Shown: positions 17,294-26,016, counted from the first letter of the stretch. The stretch is 64,000 bases of DNA from Winogradskyella sp. PG-2 (GCF_000828715.1 NZ_AP014583.1:604501-668500), one strand, 5' to 3'. Notes: generated by a model not told the origin, from the letters alone. Translations and numbers: made by a program.

Positions 17294-17948
17294 CTCTAAT
17301 CTTATAGAATACTTTGACGGTTTAAGCAAAACTTATATCACTAACGAGTATGCATCATTATTTGTGACTAACTATATGAGAAGAAAGCTTATAAAAAAGG
17401 TCGAAAGTTTTGAAAATAAATCTGTTTTAGACATTATGAGTGGAAAAGGAGAAAACCTTAAATACATTGATCAACAAAATAACACCTCTATTACAACTGT
17501 AGATTTTGCAACTCAAATGAATAAAGCTGCTCTGTTAAATTATAAGACTAAAACAATTCATCAAATTGAGAGTGATTTTTTTGAGATTAATCATAAACCA
17601 GAATCCTACGATATTATATTATGTTCATTTGGAATTAAAACTATTAAATCAGAACAACTTAGTGTATTTGTAGAGAAGATAAATCATTTACTTAAACCTA
17701 ATGGGGAAGTGCTTTTACTAGAGCTCGTAAAGCCAAAGAATTATTTGAATTTAAAATTTATTAAATTTTATTTAGATGTATTTGTGTCTAATATGTTCGG
17801 TAAACAGTTTAAAGCACTTTTCCCTTACATTAATAATCATAAAAACATGAATAGATTAAAATCGAATTTAATAAACACAAAAATAAGCGTTATTGAGCAT
17901 CAAAGAGTTTTTGATTTGTTTGAAATTATTCATGCAAAAAAGCTTTAA
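17283..17948 (+). CDS. class I SAM-dependent methyltransferase (UbiE-like)
   Basis: This 221-residue methyltransferase has motif I as VLDIMSGKGENLKYI (about residues 47-61), an acidic end of strand 2 (TTVDFATQMNKAAL), motif II-like SYDIILCSFGIKTI and post-motif LLKPNGEVLLLELVKP. This layout is that of UbiE/COQ5-type enzymes, which methylate quinones or other small lipophilic molecules. It overlaps the upstream gene by 11 nt and sits 9 nt before the next, so it belongs to one operon under the GbsR-type regulator. The substrate is unknown. Confidence 0.82.
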   Translation: MTTSSNLIEYFDGLSKTYITNEYASLFVTNYMRRKLIKKVESFENKSVLDIMSGKGENLKYIDQQNNTSITTVDFATQMNKAALLNYKTKTIHQIESDFFEINHKPESYDIILCSFGIKTIKSEQLSVFVEKINHLLKPNGEVLLLELVKPKNYLNLKFIKFYLDVFVSNMFGKQFKALFPYINNHKNMNRLKSNLINTKISVIEHQRVFDLFEIIHAKKL

Positions 17949-17957
17949 TTTTTTTAA

Positions 17958-18347
17958 ATGAAACTTTCAATTTTTTCTGAAAATTTAAAAACAAATTTTA
18001 TTTTGAAAAGCACGCACTACACTAATATTTTATTTTACCTCACTGTAATTGGACTTTACATATACGAGCCTCTTTTGGGAGCTCTCCGCCAAATGGGACT
18101 TGGCATATTTCAATTTGTAATTGGTGTAAAATTAATTGATGATATTCAAAAAAATAATTCCGTTGGTCATAAAGCACTCAAAGCATACTGGTTTTTAGTC
18201 TTAACTTGGTTTATATTATTCCTTACTTTCCTATTTACTAAAATTCTTAAAGGTTATGACATTGCCACACTATATGTAATTCTTATGCTTATTGGCTTTT
18301 ATTTCACTGTAGTTACTTATTTAATTTACAAAAATCAAAAATCATGA
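17958..18347 (+). CDS. small four-helix membrane protein, unknown function
   Basis: A 129-residue protein with four hydrophobic segments (about residues 24-38, 47-60, 79-96 and 103-123). No family is recognised. The start is uncertain. The ATG at 17958 lies 9 nt after the previous gene, but a copy of the local operator (17961-17986) overlies the first codons. A TTG at 18003 is in frame, and a promoter-like TATTTTGA lies at 17999. Overlap by ATGA with the downstream methyltransferase shows translational coupling. It is probably a membrane partner of the methyltransferase/epimerase enzymes. Confidence 0.7.
   Translation: MKLSIFSENLKTNFILKSTHYTNILFYLTVIGLYIYEPLLGALRQMGLGIFQFVIGVKLIDDIQKNNSVGHKALKAYWFLVLTWFILFLTFLFTKILKGYDIATLYVILMLIGFYFTVVTYLIYKNQKS
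17961..17986. promoter_or_regulatory. candidate operator 3 (imperfect inverted repeat)
   Basis: AAACTTTCA (17961-17969) and TGAAAATTT (17978-17986) have the same 8-nt spacing as operators 1 and 2, with one mismatch (A for G) in the right half. It overlaps the start of the small membrane-protein gene. It may control an internal promoter for the second half of the operon. Confidence 0.55.
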
Positions 18348-19219
18348 AAACACAGACCTTAGATTATCAAAATTACTCAGAACAAAACAAAATAGAAATG
18401 ATCGATTTCTATAACGAAGCTTCTGAAGATTACGAATTTTGGAGCAATGATTTCAATATGCATTTTGGGTATTTCATTCCATTTAAAACTAATCCGTTTA
18501 AAAGAGATTCAATGCTTAACCAAATGAATGCTCAAGTAATTAAATGTCTTAACATAAAAGACACTAAAAATCGTCTTGTTGATTTAGGTTGTGGAATGGG
18601 AGGTACTATGCGTTATGCTTTAAAGCAATTTAAAAATATAATAGCTTATGGTGTAACCTTATCTGATTTCCAAGTGCAACAAGGCAATAATTTACTAAAA
18701 GGAAAGAATGGAATCATTCTGAAAGAAAACTACAATAACACTTCTTTTAAATCTAATTCATTTGATTCTGCGGTTGCGGTAGAGAGCTTTTGTCATTCTG
18801 GTCACGGTGAAAATTCACTAAAAGAAGCACATCGTATTTTAAAACCGGCAGGACGATTAGTAATTGCTGATGCCTTCTTAAAAAAGGACGCAACAGAACT
18901 TTGCAAAGGAGCTCATTATTCTTACAAAAGTCTATGCGATCATTGGAGTCTCGAAAAATTAGAAACTCATTCGTTTATAAAAGAAAAGTTAGAAACTCTT
19001 GGTTTTAAAAATATTAAAGTCGAGGACGTATCATTTAGAGTGGCACCTTCAGTCTTACACGTACCATTTGCAATAGCTGGTTTTATACTAAAAAAACTAT
19101 TAAGTTTTAAATCTATAAAAAGAGAAAGTTTGCATAATCTAAAAGGTTCTTTTTATGCGTTAATAACTGGTTTACACATGAAAAGTTTTGGATACTATAT
19201 CATCAGTGCTACTAAATAA
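18344..19219 (+). CDS. SAM-dependent methyltransferase, small-lipid type
   Basis: A 291-residue class I methyltransferase with motif I LVDLGCGMGGTMRYAL (about residues 79-94). VTLSDFQVQQGNNLL follows in the position used by cyclopropane/tocopherol-type enzymes (GVTLS-QQ). Motif II/III sequences are SFDSAVAVESFCHS and RILKPAGRLVIADAFL. This pattern is shared by sterol, tocopherol and mycolic/cyclopropane-type methyltransferases, so the substrate is probably hydrophobic. It overlaps the small membrane-protein gene by 4 nt and precedes the TIGR01777 epimerase by 8 nt, so they are one transcript. Confidence 0.85.
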   Translation: MKTQTLDYQNYSEQNKIEMIDFYNEASEDYEFWSNDFNMHFGYFIPFKTNPFKRDSMLNQMNAQVIKCLNIKDTKNRLVDLGCGMGGTMRYALKQFKNIIAYGVTLSDFQVQQGNNLLKGKNGIILKENYNNTSFKSNSFDSAVAVESFCHSGHGENSLKEAHRILKPAGRLVIADAFLKKDATELCKGAHYSYKSLCDHWSLEKLETHSFIKEKLETLGFKNIKVEDVSFRVAPSVLHVPFAIAGFILKKLLSFKSIKRESLHNLKGSFYALITGLHMKSFGYYIISATK

Positions 19220-19227
19220 CTTATCAT

Positions 19228-20133
19228 ATGAAAACAAATACAATCACCATAGCTGGAGGAAGTGGGTTTCTAGGTCAAGTCCTAGAAAACTACTTTAAAG
19301 AACAAGGACACACTATCTATATCCTAACTAGAAACCCTAAACGGGATAATGATATGTATTGGAATGCGAAAGATTTAGACAATTGGACTACTATATTAAA
19401 TAAAACAGACATCTTAATAAATCTAACAGGGAAATCTGTAGATTGTAGATATACTGAAGCTAATAAAAAACTAATTCACGATTCTCGTATCAACTCTACT
19501 CTCATTTTGGGGAAAGCTGTAAACAACTGTAATAATCCTCCAAAAATTTGGTTAAACATGTCTACATCTACTATTTATGAAGATTCTTATAACAAAGAAA
19601 TGACAGAAACAAACGGAGATATTGGTGATGATTTCTCAATGAATATTGCTAAATCTTGGGAAATCGCTTTTAATAATATAGAAACAACTAAAACAAAAAA
19701 AGTAATTTTAAGAACGTCTATTGTTCTTGGTAAAAATGGTGGAGCACTTGTTCCATTAAAACGATTAACACAATTCGGTTTAGGAGGAAAACAATGGCAT
19801 GGAAAGCAGAAAGTAAGTTGGATTCATGAGCTCGATTTTGCTAAAGCAATTGATTTTATAGTGACACAAAATCTAGAAGGTACATTTAATATCGTTTCTC
19901 CAAAACCTACTACAAACATTCACTTGATGAAAGCATTAAGAAAAGCTTTGAATGTTCCATTTGGTATTCCTCAAACAAAATGGTTATTAAAGTTAGGTGC
20001 TAGAGTTATTGGTACAGAATCAGAATTGGTTCTAAAAAGTAGAAATGTACTTCCAGAAAACCTTATAAATAATGGCTTCAAATTCACATATACAAATATT
20101 GATAATGCATTAAGTTCACTTGTAAAATCATAA
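19228..20133 (+). CDS. TIGR01777-type NAD(P)-dependent epimerase
   Basis: This 301-residue extended SDR has the Rossmann motif ITIAGGSGFLGQVL (residues 6-19). The TIGR01777 signatures are LINLTGKSVDCRYTE, a catalytic-region STSTIYED segment, RTSIVLGKNGGALVP and WIHELDFAKAI. In place of the classical YxxxK it has the Tyr of TIYED with a downstream Lys, as in this subfamily. Substrates are mostly unknown (E. coli YfcH group). It is the last gene of the GbsR-type operon. Confidence 0.9.
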   Translation: MKTNTITIAGGSGFLGQVLENYFKEQGHTIYILTRNPKRDNDMYWNAKDLDNWTTILNKTDILINLTGKSVDCRYTEANKKLIHDSRINSTLILGKAVNNCNNPPKIWLNMSTSTIYEDSYNKEMTETNGDIGDDFSMNIAKSWEIAFNNIETTKTKKVILRTSIVLGKNGGALVPLKRLTQFGLGGKQWHGKQKVSWIHELDFAKAIDFIVTQNLEGTFNIVSPKPTTNIHLMKALRKALNVPFGIPQTKWLLKLGARVIGTESELVLKSRNVLPENLINNGFKFTYTNIDNALSSLVKS

Positions 20134-20155
20134 TTCAGTTCTCATTTTTTTACAC

Positions 20156-20163
20156 TATTTTTG
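20156..20163 (+). promoter_or_regulatory. candidate -7 box for the ECF sigma gene
   Basis: TATTTTTG matches TAnnTTTG and lies 21 nt before the sigma-factor ATG, so the sigma gene is probably transcribed separately from the upstream operon. No well-spaced -33 box is visible. Confidence 0.42.
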
Positions 20164-20184
20164 GTTCAGCAATGAAAAACAAAA

Positions 20185-20742
20185 ATGATTAATCATCAAA
20201 TAAAACCTAATAATTGGATAAAACTCTATTCTGACTACCTCTTTAACTACACCATAACACGTGTTAGTAGCAGAGAAATGGCTCAGGATTTAGTATCTGA
20301 AACCTTTTTGGCCGGTTTAAAATCTATGGCTAATTTTAAAGGTGAAGCTAGTGAGCGCACATGGTTAATATCTATTCTTAAAAGAAAGATAATTGATCAT
20401 TACAGAAAAATAAATTCTAATAAAGGTAAAGCTGAAGTTAGAATGAGTTATAATAGTGATACAGATTCTGAGGGAGATTGGCTTGAAGAACGTGTAGCTG
20501 ATCCGTTTGATAAAACTGCGGAGGATAAATTAGAAAATTCAGAATTAGGTGACGCCATCTATGATTGCTTAGATAAGCTACCTGAAAAACAAGCTGAAGT
20601 TTTTAAGATGAAAACTATTTTAGGATATGACACAGAAACCATTTGTAATGAATTGAATATAACTGCGTCTAACCTCTGGGTAATCATCCATAGAGCAAGA
20701 ACAGCTCTGGCTGGTTGCATGGAAAAAAATTGGTTTGAATAA
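20185..20742 (+). CDS. ECF-type sigma-70 factor (TIGR02943-like)
   Basis: A 185-residue sigma factor. Region 2 lies at about residues 12-80 (LFNYTITRVSSREMAQDLVSETFL, ERTWLISILKRKIIDHYRK), then an acidic linker, then region 4 (LDKLPEKQAEVFKMKTI, ETICNELNITASNLWVIIHRARTAL) at about 125-180. It would direct RNA polymerase to a stress or envelope regulon. The adjacent small Cys-rich gene, 33 nt downstream, is a likely partner. The subfamily label is from remembered motif layout, not a search. Confidence 0.92.
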   Translation: MINHQIKPNNWIKLYSDYLFNYTITRVSSREMAQDLVSETFLAGLKSMANFKGEASERTWLISILKRKIIDHYRKINSNKGKAEVRMSYNSDTDSEGDWLEERVADPFDKTAEDKLENSELGDAIYDCLDKLPEKQAEVFKMKTILGYDTETICNELNITASNLWVIIHRARTALAGCMEKNWFE

Positions 20743-20775
20743 AAAAAGATAGTCCGGTCATACGGAAAACAAAAG

Positions 20776-21033
20776 ATGAAAAAAAGTTTTTTATTTGTTA
20801 GTTGCGAAGAAGCACAACATATTTGTGATAAAAGACAATATGGTGAAGCTACAGGATGGGAACGTGTCAAATTAGGGCTCAGACTTTCTTGGTGTCGAAT
20901 CACAAAGGCTTATTCTAAAAATAATAATAAGCTCAGCCAAGTTGTTGAAAAAGCTGAAGTAAACTGCATGAAGAAAGATGAACGCAAAAAACTACAGGAA
21001 CAGTTTGAAAAAGAATTAGCTAAGCATCAATAA
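20776..21033 (+). CDS. small zinc-finger-like protein, probable anti-sigma partner
   Basis: This 85-residue protein begins with FVSCEEAQHICDKRQYGEAT, followed by WERVKLGLRLSWCRITKAY. The order Cys-Glu-Glu-Ala, an amphipathic helix with a HL-like segment and a second Cys is that of short ZAS/zf-HC2 anti-sigma domains. It lacks the usual H-x3-C-x2-C spacing and any membrane helix. Placed directly after the ECF sigma gene, it is most simply a soluble modulator of that sigma factor. The end overlaps the convergent UbiA-like gene by 18 nt. Confidence 0.65.
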   Translation: MKKSFLFVSCEEAQHICDKRQYGEATGWERVKLGLRLSWCRITKAYSKNNNKLSQVVEKAEVNCMKKDERKKLQEQFEKELAKHQ

Positions 21034-21852
21034 AATTACTAGCCAAACTATTGGCACACTTTCTACCCAAAATGCGCTGTAATATTTAGATTGATTTTTA
21101 TTTGAAAAAATTAATAATAGAAATGTTACCAAAAATGTAATCAACATGACAAGAATCGCATTACCAGTTAACTCATCCTTAAAATATTCTAAGAAAAAAA
21201 ATACAATTAAGAGTAAAACACCTATTGTTTTAGTATTCTTAATTCCAATTTTCTGTGGTATGGTAGCTAATTTTACACTATCGTAATTAAGGTCTCTAAT
21301 TTCAAAAGGTAACATTAGTATAATTACAAAAACAAAACGTTGAATACTTGTAATAACTACATCGGTATTCAAAAGCACTTCATTATCTAACAATGGTAAT
21401 AATACAGTTGTAAATGTCCAAACTAAAGCGATAACATAAATCTTTAATCCACCTATTTCTCTCAAGTTTTTCTGACTATCTCTGAAGTAATGCATAGGAA
21501 CCAAAGGAATGGCATAAAGAAAAGTTATGAGACCAAATACAGAGAGCAATAAAAGGGTTTTCATCTCTAACTGAGAGGCGTAATAAGTCATCGCAATAAA
21601 TGCAACGAAAGAAAAAAGCTGAATCACTTTAAGCCAAACTGCCAGACTACGATGGTGAAATTTGGCCACACCAAAATATTTGATAAAATTATAACCTGTA
21701 ATCGTCGCAAAAAACACAAAATATAGAACGTTTTCATCATAATCCAAACCAAATTCAATCAACGTTATCCATGTTAAAGCATAAACTGCAAGTGCCACAT
21801 GAATACTACTATTTAAATAGAAATTGAATATACGTTTTAGAACAGTCATCAA
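21016..21852 (-). CDS. UbiA-like membrane protein
   Basis: A 278-residue protein with about eight hydrophobic segments. It has features of the UbiA prenyltransferase superfamily: ITGYNFIKYFG near residues 51-61, where the first Asp-rich motif would be, and FEIRDLNYDSVKLATIPQKIG, which matches the second D-x3-D motif well. The first motif keeps Asn55 but not the NDxxD aspartates, so catalysis is doubtful. UbiA enzymes transfer prenyl groups to aromatic or polar acceptors in membranes. The pairing with the methyltransferase cluster 1 kb away is suggestive only. Confidence 0.65.
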   Translation of the reverse strand: MMTVLKRIFNFYLNSSIHVALAVYALTWITLIEFGLDYDENVLYFVFFATITGYNFIKYFGVAKFHHRSLAVWLKVIQLFSFVAFIAMTYYASQLEMKTLLLLSVFGLITFLYAIPLVPMHYFRDSQKNLREIGGLKIYVIALVWTFTTVLLPLLDNEVLLNTDVVITSIQRFVFVIILMLPFEIRDLNYDSVKLATIPQKIGIKNTKTIGVLLLIVFFFLEYFKDELTGNAILVMLITFLVTFLLLIFSNKNQSKYYSAFWVESVPIVWLVILLMLS

Positions 21853-21935
21853 ACAAAAATAAGCAATGTGTTAATAACCCTTTATTATGGTTAAAAACTT
21901 TAGTTTTCATTAACTAAATAAAAAGGCTAATTCCG

Positions 21936-21943
21936 TATTTTTG
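21936..21943 (+). promoter_or_regulatory. candidate -7 box for gcvP
   Basis: TATTTTTG, an exact TAnnTTTG match, lies 27 nt before the gcvP ATG. The leader is too short to hold a glycine riboswitch, and none is seen. Confidence 0.5.
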
Positions 21944-21970
21944 CATATCAAAAAAATTGCTAAATAAAGA

Positions 21971-24820
21971 ATGAATACAACCTCTTTTGCACTCAGACAT
22001 ATTGGCCCAAATTCTTTGGAACAAAAAGCCATGTTAAACACTATTGGTGTTACTAGTATAGAACAACTAGTATCCGAAACTGTACCTTCAGATATTCGTC
22101 TAAAGACCGACTTAAATTTAGAGCCAGCGATGAGTGAGCAAGAGTATTTAAGTCATATTTATGAGCTCTCAAAACTTAATAAAGTATTTAAATCTTATAT
22201 AGGTTTAGGGTATCATCCCTCAAACTTACCTGCAGTAATTCAGCGAAATATATTAGAGAATCCAGGTTGGTATACTGCTTATACTCCATATCAGGCCGAA
22301 ATCGCTCAAGGCCGTTTAGAAGCCTTGTTAAATTTTCAAACTATGGTTATAGACCTAACCGGAATGGAAATTGCAAACGCATCACTCTTAGACGAAAGTA
22401 CAGCTGCAGCTGAAGCTATGAGTTTACTTTTTGCAGTAAGAGAACGTGATCAAAAGAAAGCAGGTGTTAATAAATTCTTTGTTTCAGATTTAGTTTTACC
22501 TCAAACTATTTCCTTATTAGAAACCAGAGCAAACCCTATAGGTATAGAATTAGTTATTGGCAATGAAGCAGAGTTTAATCTTTCTGAAGAATTCTTTGGT
22601 GCATTATTACAGTATCCAGGAAAAAACGGACAGATTACAGATATCAAAGGTTTTATAGAAAAGGCTAATGCATCTCGAATAAAAGTTGCAGTAGCAGCTG
22701 ATATTTTAAGCTTAGTAAAGCTTGAAGCACCAGGTAAATTTGGTGCTGATGTTGTTGTGGGAACGACACAACGTTTTGGAATCCCAATGGGCTATGGTGG
22801 TCCACATGCTGCTTATTTTGCTACTAAAGAAGCTTACAAACGTGATGTACCGGGTCGTATAATTGGAGTTACAAAAGACACTAATGGCAACAGAGCTTTA
22901 CGTATGGCCCTACAAACACGAGAGCAACATATTAAAAGAGCAAAAGCCACGTCTAATATCTGTACAGCACAAGTGTTATTAGCTGTAATGGCTGGTATGT
23001 TTGCCGTTTATCATGGCCCAAAAGGTTTAGAATTCATTGCTAATAAAGTATGTGACTCTACCTCAACTCTTGCTAATGCTTTAAAAGATTTAAACTTAGA
23101 ACAAGTAAACTCACATTATTTTGATACGCTGCAAATAAAAGTGGATGCTGTTAAAGTAAAATATGAAGCAGAGAAAAGTGAAGTGAACTTTCATTATCCA
23201 GATACAAATACAGTTACGATTTCAATTAATGAAACTACAACAATTTCAGACTTAAATGAGATTATTTCAATTTTTGAACGTGCAACAGGTAACACAACTG
23301 ATAAAATTGTATCCATTACAAATATTGAAACCATTCCTAATCATTTACAACGTCAATCAGATTTTCTAACATTTGATGTATTCAATTCTTATCATTCTGA
23401 AACTGAATTAATGCGTTACATTAAACGCTTAGAGCGTAAAGATTTAGCTTTAAATCATTCTATGATTTCACTTGGTTCTTGTACTATGAAGCTAAATGCT
23501 GCCGCTGAAATGTTGCCTCTAAGCTGGAGCAGTTGGGGAAATATGCATCCTTTTGTGCCCGAAGATCAACCTATCGGCTACAAATTAATGTTGAATGCTT
23601 TAGAAAATCAATTAACAGAAATTACTGGTTTTGCAGCAACATCTTTACAACCAAATTCTGGTGCTCAAGGAGAATTTGCTGGTCTTATGGTTATTAAAGC
23701 TTATCATGAATCTCGCGGAGATCATCATAGAAATATCTGTTTAATTCCATCTTCTGCACATGGAACAAATCCTGCAAGTGCCGTTATGGCTGGCATGAAA
23801 GTCGTAGTCACTAAAGCCTCGGAAAACGGAAATATTGATGTTGATGATTTAAGAGATAAAGCTGAATTACATAAAGATAATTTATCTGCTTTGATGATTA
23901 CCTACCCATCAACTCATGGAGTTTACGAATCTGCCATTAAGGAAATTACGCAGCTTATTCATGATAATGGTGGACAGGTTTACATGGACGGAGCTAATAT
24001 GAATGCGCAAGTTGGATTAACAAATCCTGGAAGTATAGGTGCTGATGTTTGTCACTTAAACTTACACAAAACGTTTGCAATACCTCATGGAGGTGGTGGA
24101 CCAGGAGTAGGACCTATTTGTGTTGCAGAACAACTAGTTCCTTTTTTACCTGGAAACCCAATTGTAAAAACTGGTGGGCACCAAGCAATTTCTGCAATTT
24201 CTGCCGCACCTTTTGGGTCATCCTTAGCTTGTATTATTTCTTATGGATACATAAAAATGCTAGGTGCTAAAGGTTTAAAGGAAGCTACAGAAACTGCAAT
24301 CTTAAATGCTAATTATATCAAAGAACGCTTAGAAGGTTATTACCCAACATTATATACAGGTGAAAACGGAAGAGCAGCTCATGAGATGATTATAGATTGT
24401 CGTGATTTTAAAACGAATGGTATTGAGGTCGTTGATATTGCCAAACGTCTTATGGATTATGGTTTTCATGCTCCAACGGTTTCTTTCCCAGTTGCTGGCA
24501 CTATGATGATAGAGCCAACCGAGAGTGAAAACAAAGCAGAAATGGATCGTTTTTGTGATGCAATGATTTCTATTAGAAAAGAAATTGATAACGTTTCTAA
24601 AGATGAACCAAATAATGTTCTGAAAAATGCACCACATACAATGACGATGTTAACTTCTGACGAATGGTTATTACCATATACAAGAGAAGTTGCTGCTTTT
24701 CCTTTAGAATATGTTAGAGATAATAAATTTTGGCCTAGTGTAAGACGTGTTGATGATGCTTATGGAGATCGAAATTTAATTTGTAGTTGTGCGCCAATTG
24801 AGGCGTATGCAGACGCATAG
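21971..24820 (+). CDS. gcvP: glycine dehydrogenase (decarboxylating), P-protein
   Basis: This 949-residue single-chain P-protein decarboxylates glycine and passes the aminomethyl group to the lipoylated H-protein of the glycine cleavage system. N- and C-terminal PLP-fold halves are fused, as in enterobacteria and eukaryotes. The N-terminal FALRHIGPN and the PLP-binding lysine K700 (LNLHKTFAIPHGGGGPG) are present. The usual C-terminal Cys-containing end (NLICSCAPIEAYA) completes the protein. Neighbouring gcvT/gcvH are not in the window. Confidence 0.98.
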   Translation: MNTTSFALRHIGPNSLEQKAMLNTIGVTSIEQLVSETVPSDIRLKTDLNLEPAMSEQEYLSHIYELSKLNKVFKSYIGLGYHPSNLPAVIQRNILENPGWYTAYTPYQAEIAQGRLEALLNFQTMVIDLTGMEIANASLLDESTAAAEAMSLLFAVRERDQKKAGVNKFFVSDLVLPQTISLLETRANPIGIELVIGNEAEFNLSEEFFGALLQYPGKNGQITDIKGFIEKANASRIKVAVAADILSLVKLEAPGKFGADVVVGTTQRFGIPMGYGGPHAAYFATKEAYKRDVPGRIIGVTKDTNGNRALRMALQTREQHIKRAKATSNICTAQVLLAVMAGMFAVYHGPKGLEFIANKVCDSTSTLANALKDLNLEQVNSHYFDTLQIKVDAVKVKYEAEKSEVNFHYPDTNTVTISINETTTISDLNEIISIFERATGNTTDKIVSITNIETIPNHLQRQSDFLTFDVFNSYHSETELMRYIKRLERKDLALNHSMISLGSCTMKLNAAAEMLPLSWSSWGNMHPFVPEDQPIGYKLMLNALENQLTEITGFAATSLQPNSGAQGEFAGLMVIKAYHESRGDHHRNICLIPSSAHGTNPASAVMAGMKVVVTKASENGNIDVDDLRDKAELHKDNLSALMITYPSTHGVYESAIKEITQLIHDNGGQVYMDGANMNAQVGLTNPGSIGADVCHLNLHKTFAIPHGGGGPGVGPICVAEQLVPFLPGNPIVKTGGHQAISAISAAPFGSSLACIISYGYIKMLGAKGLKEATETAILNANYIKERLEGYYPTLYTGENGRAAHEMIIDCRDFKTNGIEVVDIAKRLMDYGFHAPTVSFPVAGTMMIEPTESENKAEMDRFCDAMISIRKEIDNVSKDEPNNVLKNAPHTMTMLTSDEWLLPYTREVAAFPLEYVRDNKFWPSVRRVDDAYGDRNLICSCAPIEAYADA

Positions 24821-24957
24821 AGACTATTTAAATTTATTGAAGAGTCTTATATTTTGCAGTTTGAACGTCGTAAAACAAAACCTCTTTTTCTATTTGTTAA
24901 TTTAAATATAGTTACATTGCCGTATTAGATTAAAATACAACTACAGACATCATATTT

Positions 24958-26016
24958 ATGAACGTTAAAATAACTGGAACAGGTAGTTATATTCCGAGTA
25001 TTATTGAAAAAAATCAAGACTTCTATAATCATGAATTTTTAAATTCTGATGGATCATCTATAAATAGTGCTAACGAGGTTATTATAGAAAAGTTTAAAGC
25101 AATAACTGGAATACAAGAACGTCGCTATATAAAAGAAGAGCTATTAAACTCTGATATAGCTTTTTTTGCGTCTCAAAAAGCAATAGAAGATGCTAAAGTT
25201 GATAAAGAAAGTATCGATTATATCATTGTTGCTCATAATTATGGTGATGTAAAACATAATACAGAACAAAGTGATACTGTACCAAGTATTGCATCTCGTG
25301 TAAAACACCTATTAAAAGTTGAAAATCCAAAATGTGTTGGATATGACTTACTTTTTGGTTGTCCTGGTTGGATTGAAGGCGTTATACAGGCTAAAGCGTT
25401 TATCGCTTCTGGTTTAGCAAAACGATGTTTAGTTATTGGCACAGAAACTTTATCACGTGTTATTGATAAACACGATCGTGATTCTATGATTTATAGTGAT
25501 GGTGCTGCTGCAGTTATCGTTGAAGAATCTGATGAAGATGGTGGAATAATAGGCCATGATTCTGCTACCTATGCCTTAGATGAAGCACATTTTATATTCT
25601 TTGGAGAAACCAATAAATTAGACGTTGTTGACCAACGTAGATACATTAAAATGTATGGTCGCAAAATTTATGAATTTGCCCTTACTAATGTACCTAAAGC
25701 TTTAAAATCCTGCCTAGATAAAAGTGGTATTTCAATTAAAGATGTCAAAAAAATATTGATTCATCAGGCTAATGAAAAAATGGATGAAGCTATAGTTAAA
25801 CGCTTCTACAAATCTTATGGTATGAAAATGCCAGAAGGTATTATGCCTATGACCATTAATATGCTGGGGAATTCTAGTGTTGCGACTGTACCTACATTAT
25901 ATGATATGATTTTAAAAGGGCAACTTAAGAATCAAGAGATTAATAAAGGAGATGTCATTATATTTGCGAGTGTTGGTGCAGGCATGAACATTAATGCTAT
26001 TGTATACAAACATTAA
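24958..26016 (+). CDS. 3-oxoacyl-ACP synthase III family protein
   Basis: A 352-residue thiolase-fold enzyme with the complete KAS III triad: Cys135 (LLFGCPGWIEG), His269 (ILIHQANEKM) and Asn305 (MLGNSSVATVP). The end GDVIIFASVGAGMNINAIVYKH is typical. Residues around Cys135 differ from the housekeeping FabH (which has AAC-AGF), and the neighbours are not fatty-acid genes. It therefore more likely condenses an unusual acyl group, or forms a ketone/ester for an envelope lipid or pigment. A methyltransferase and a glycosyltransferase follow closely on the same strand. Confidence 0.88.
   Translation: MNVKITGTGSYIPSIIEKNQDFYNHEFLNSDGSSINSANEVIIEKFKAITGIQERRYIKEELLNSDIAFFASQKAIEDAKVDKESIDYIIVAHNYGDVKHNTEQSDTVPSIASRVKHLLKVENPKCVGYDLLFGCPGWIEGVIQAKAFIASGLAKRCLVIGTETLSRVIDKHDRDSMIYSDGAAAVIVEESDEDGGIIGHDSATYALDEAHFIFFGETNKLDVVDQRRYIKMYGRKIYEFALTNVPKALKSCLDKSGISIKDVKKILIHQANEKMDEAIVKRFYKSYGMKMPEGIMPMTINMLGNSSVATVPTLYDMILKGQLKNQEINKGDVIIFASVGAGMNINAIVYKH

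Noticed and set aside
21853..21970. Glycine riboswitch before gcvP
   Set aside because: The 118-nt leader shows no paired glycine-aptamer cores; only a -7 box is visible.
24049..24270. Rightward 73-residue reading frame inside gcvP
   Set aside because: It lies wholly within gcvP in another frame and is Trp/Cys-rich with no domain; it is a shadow of the real gene.
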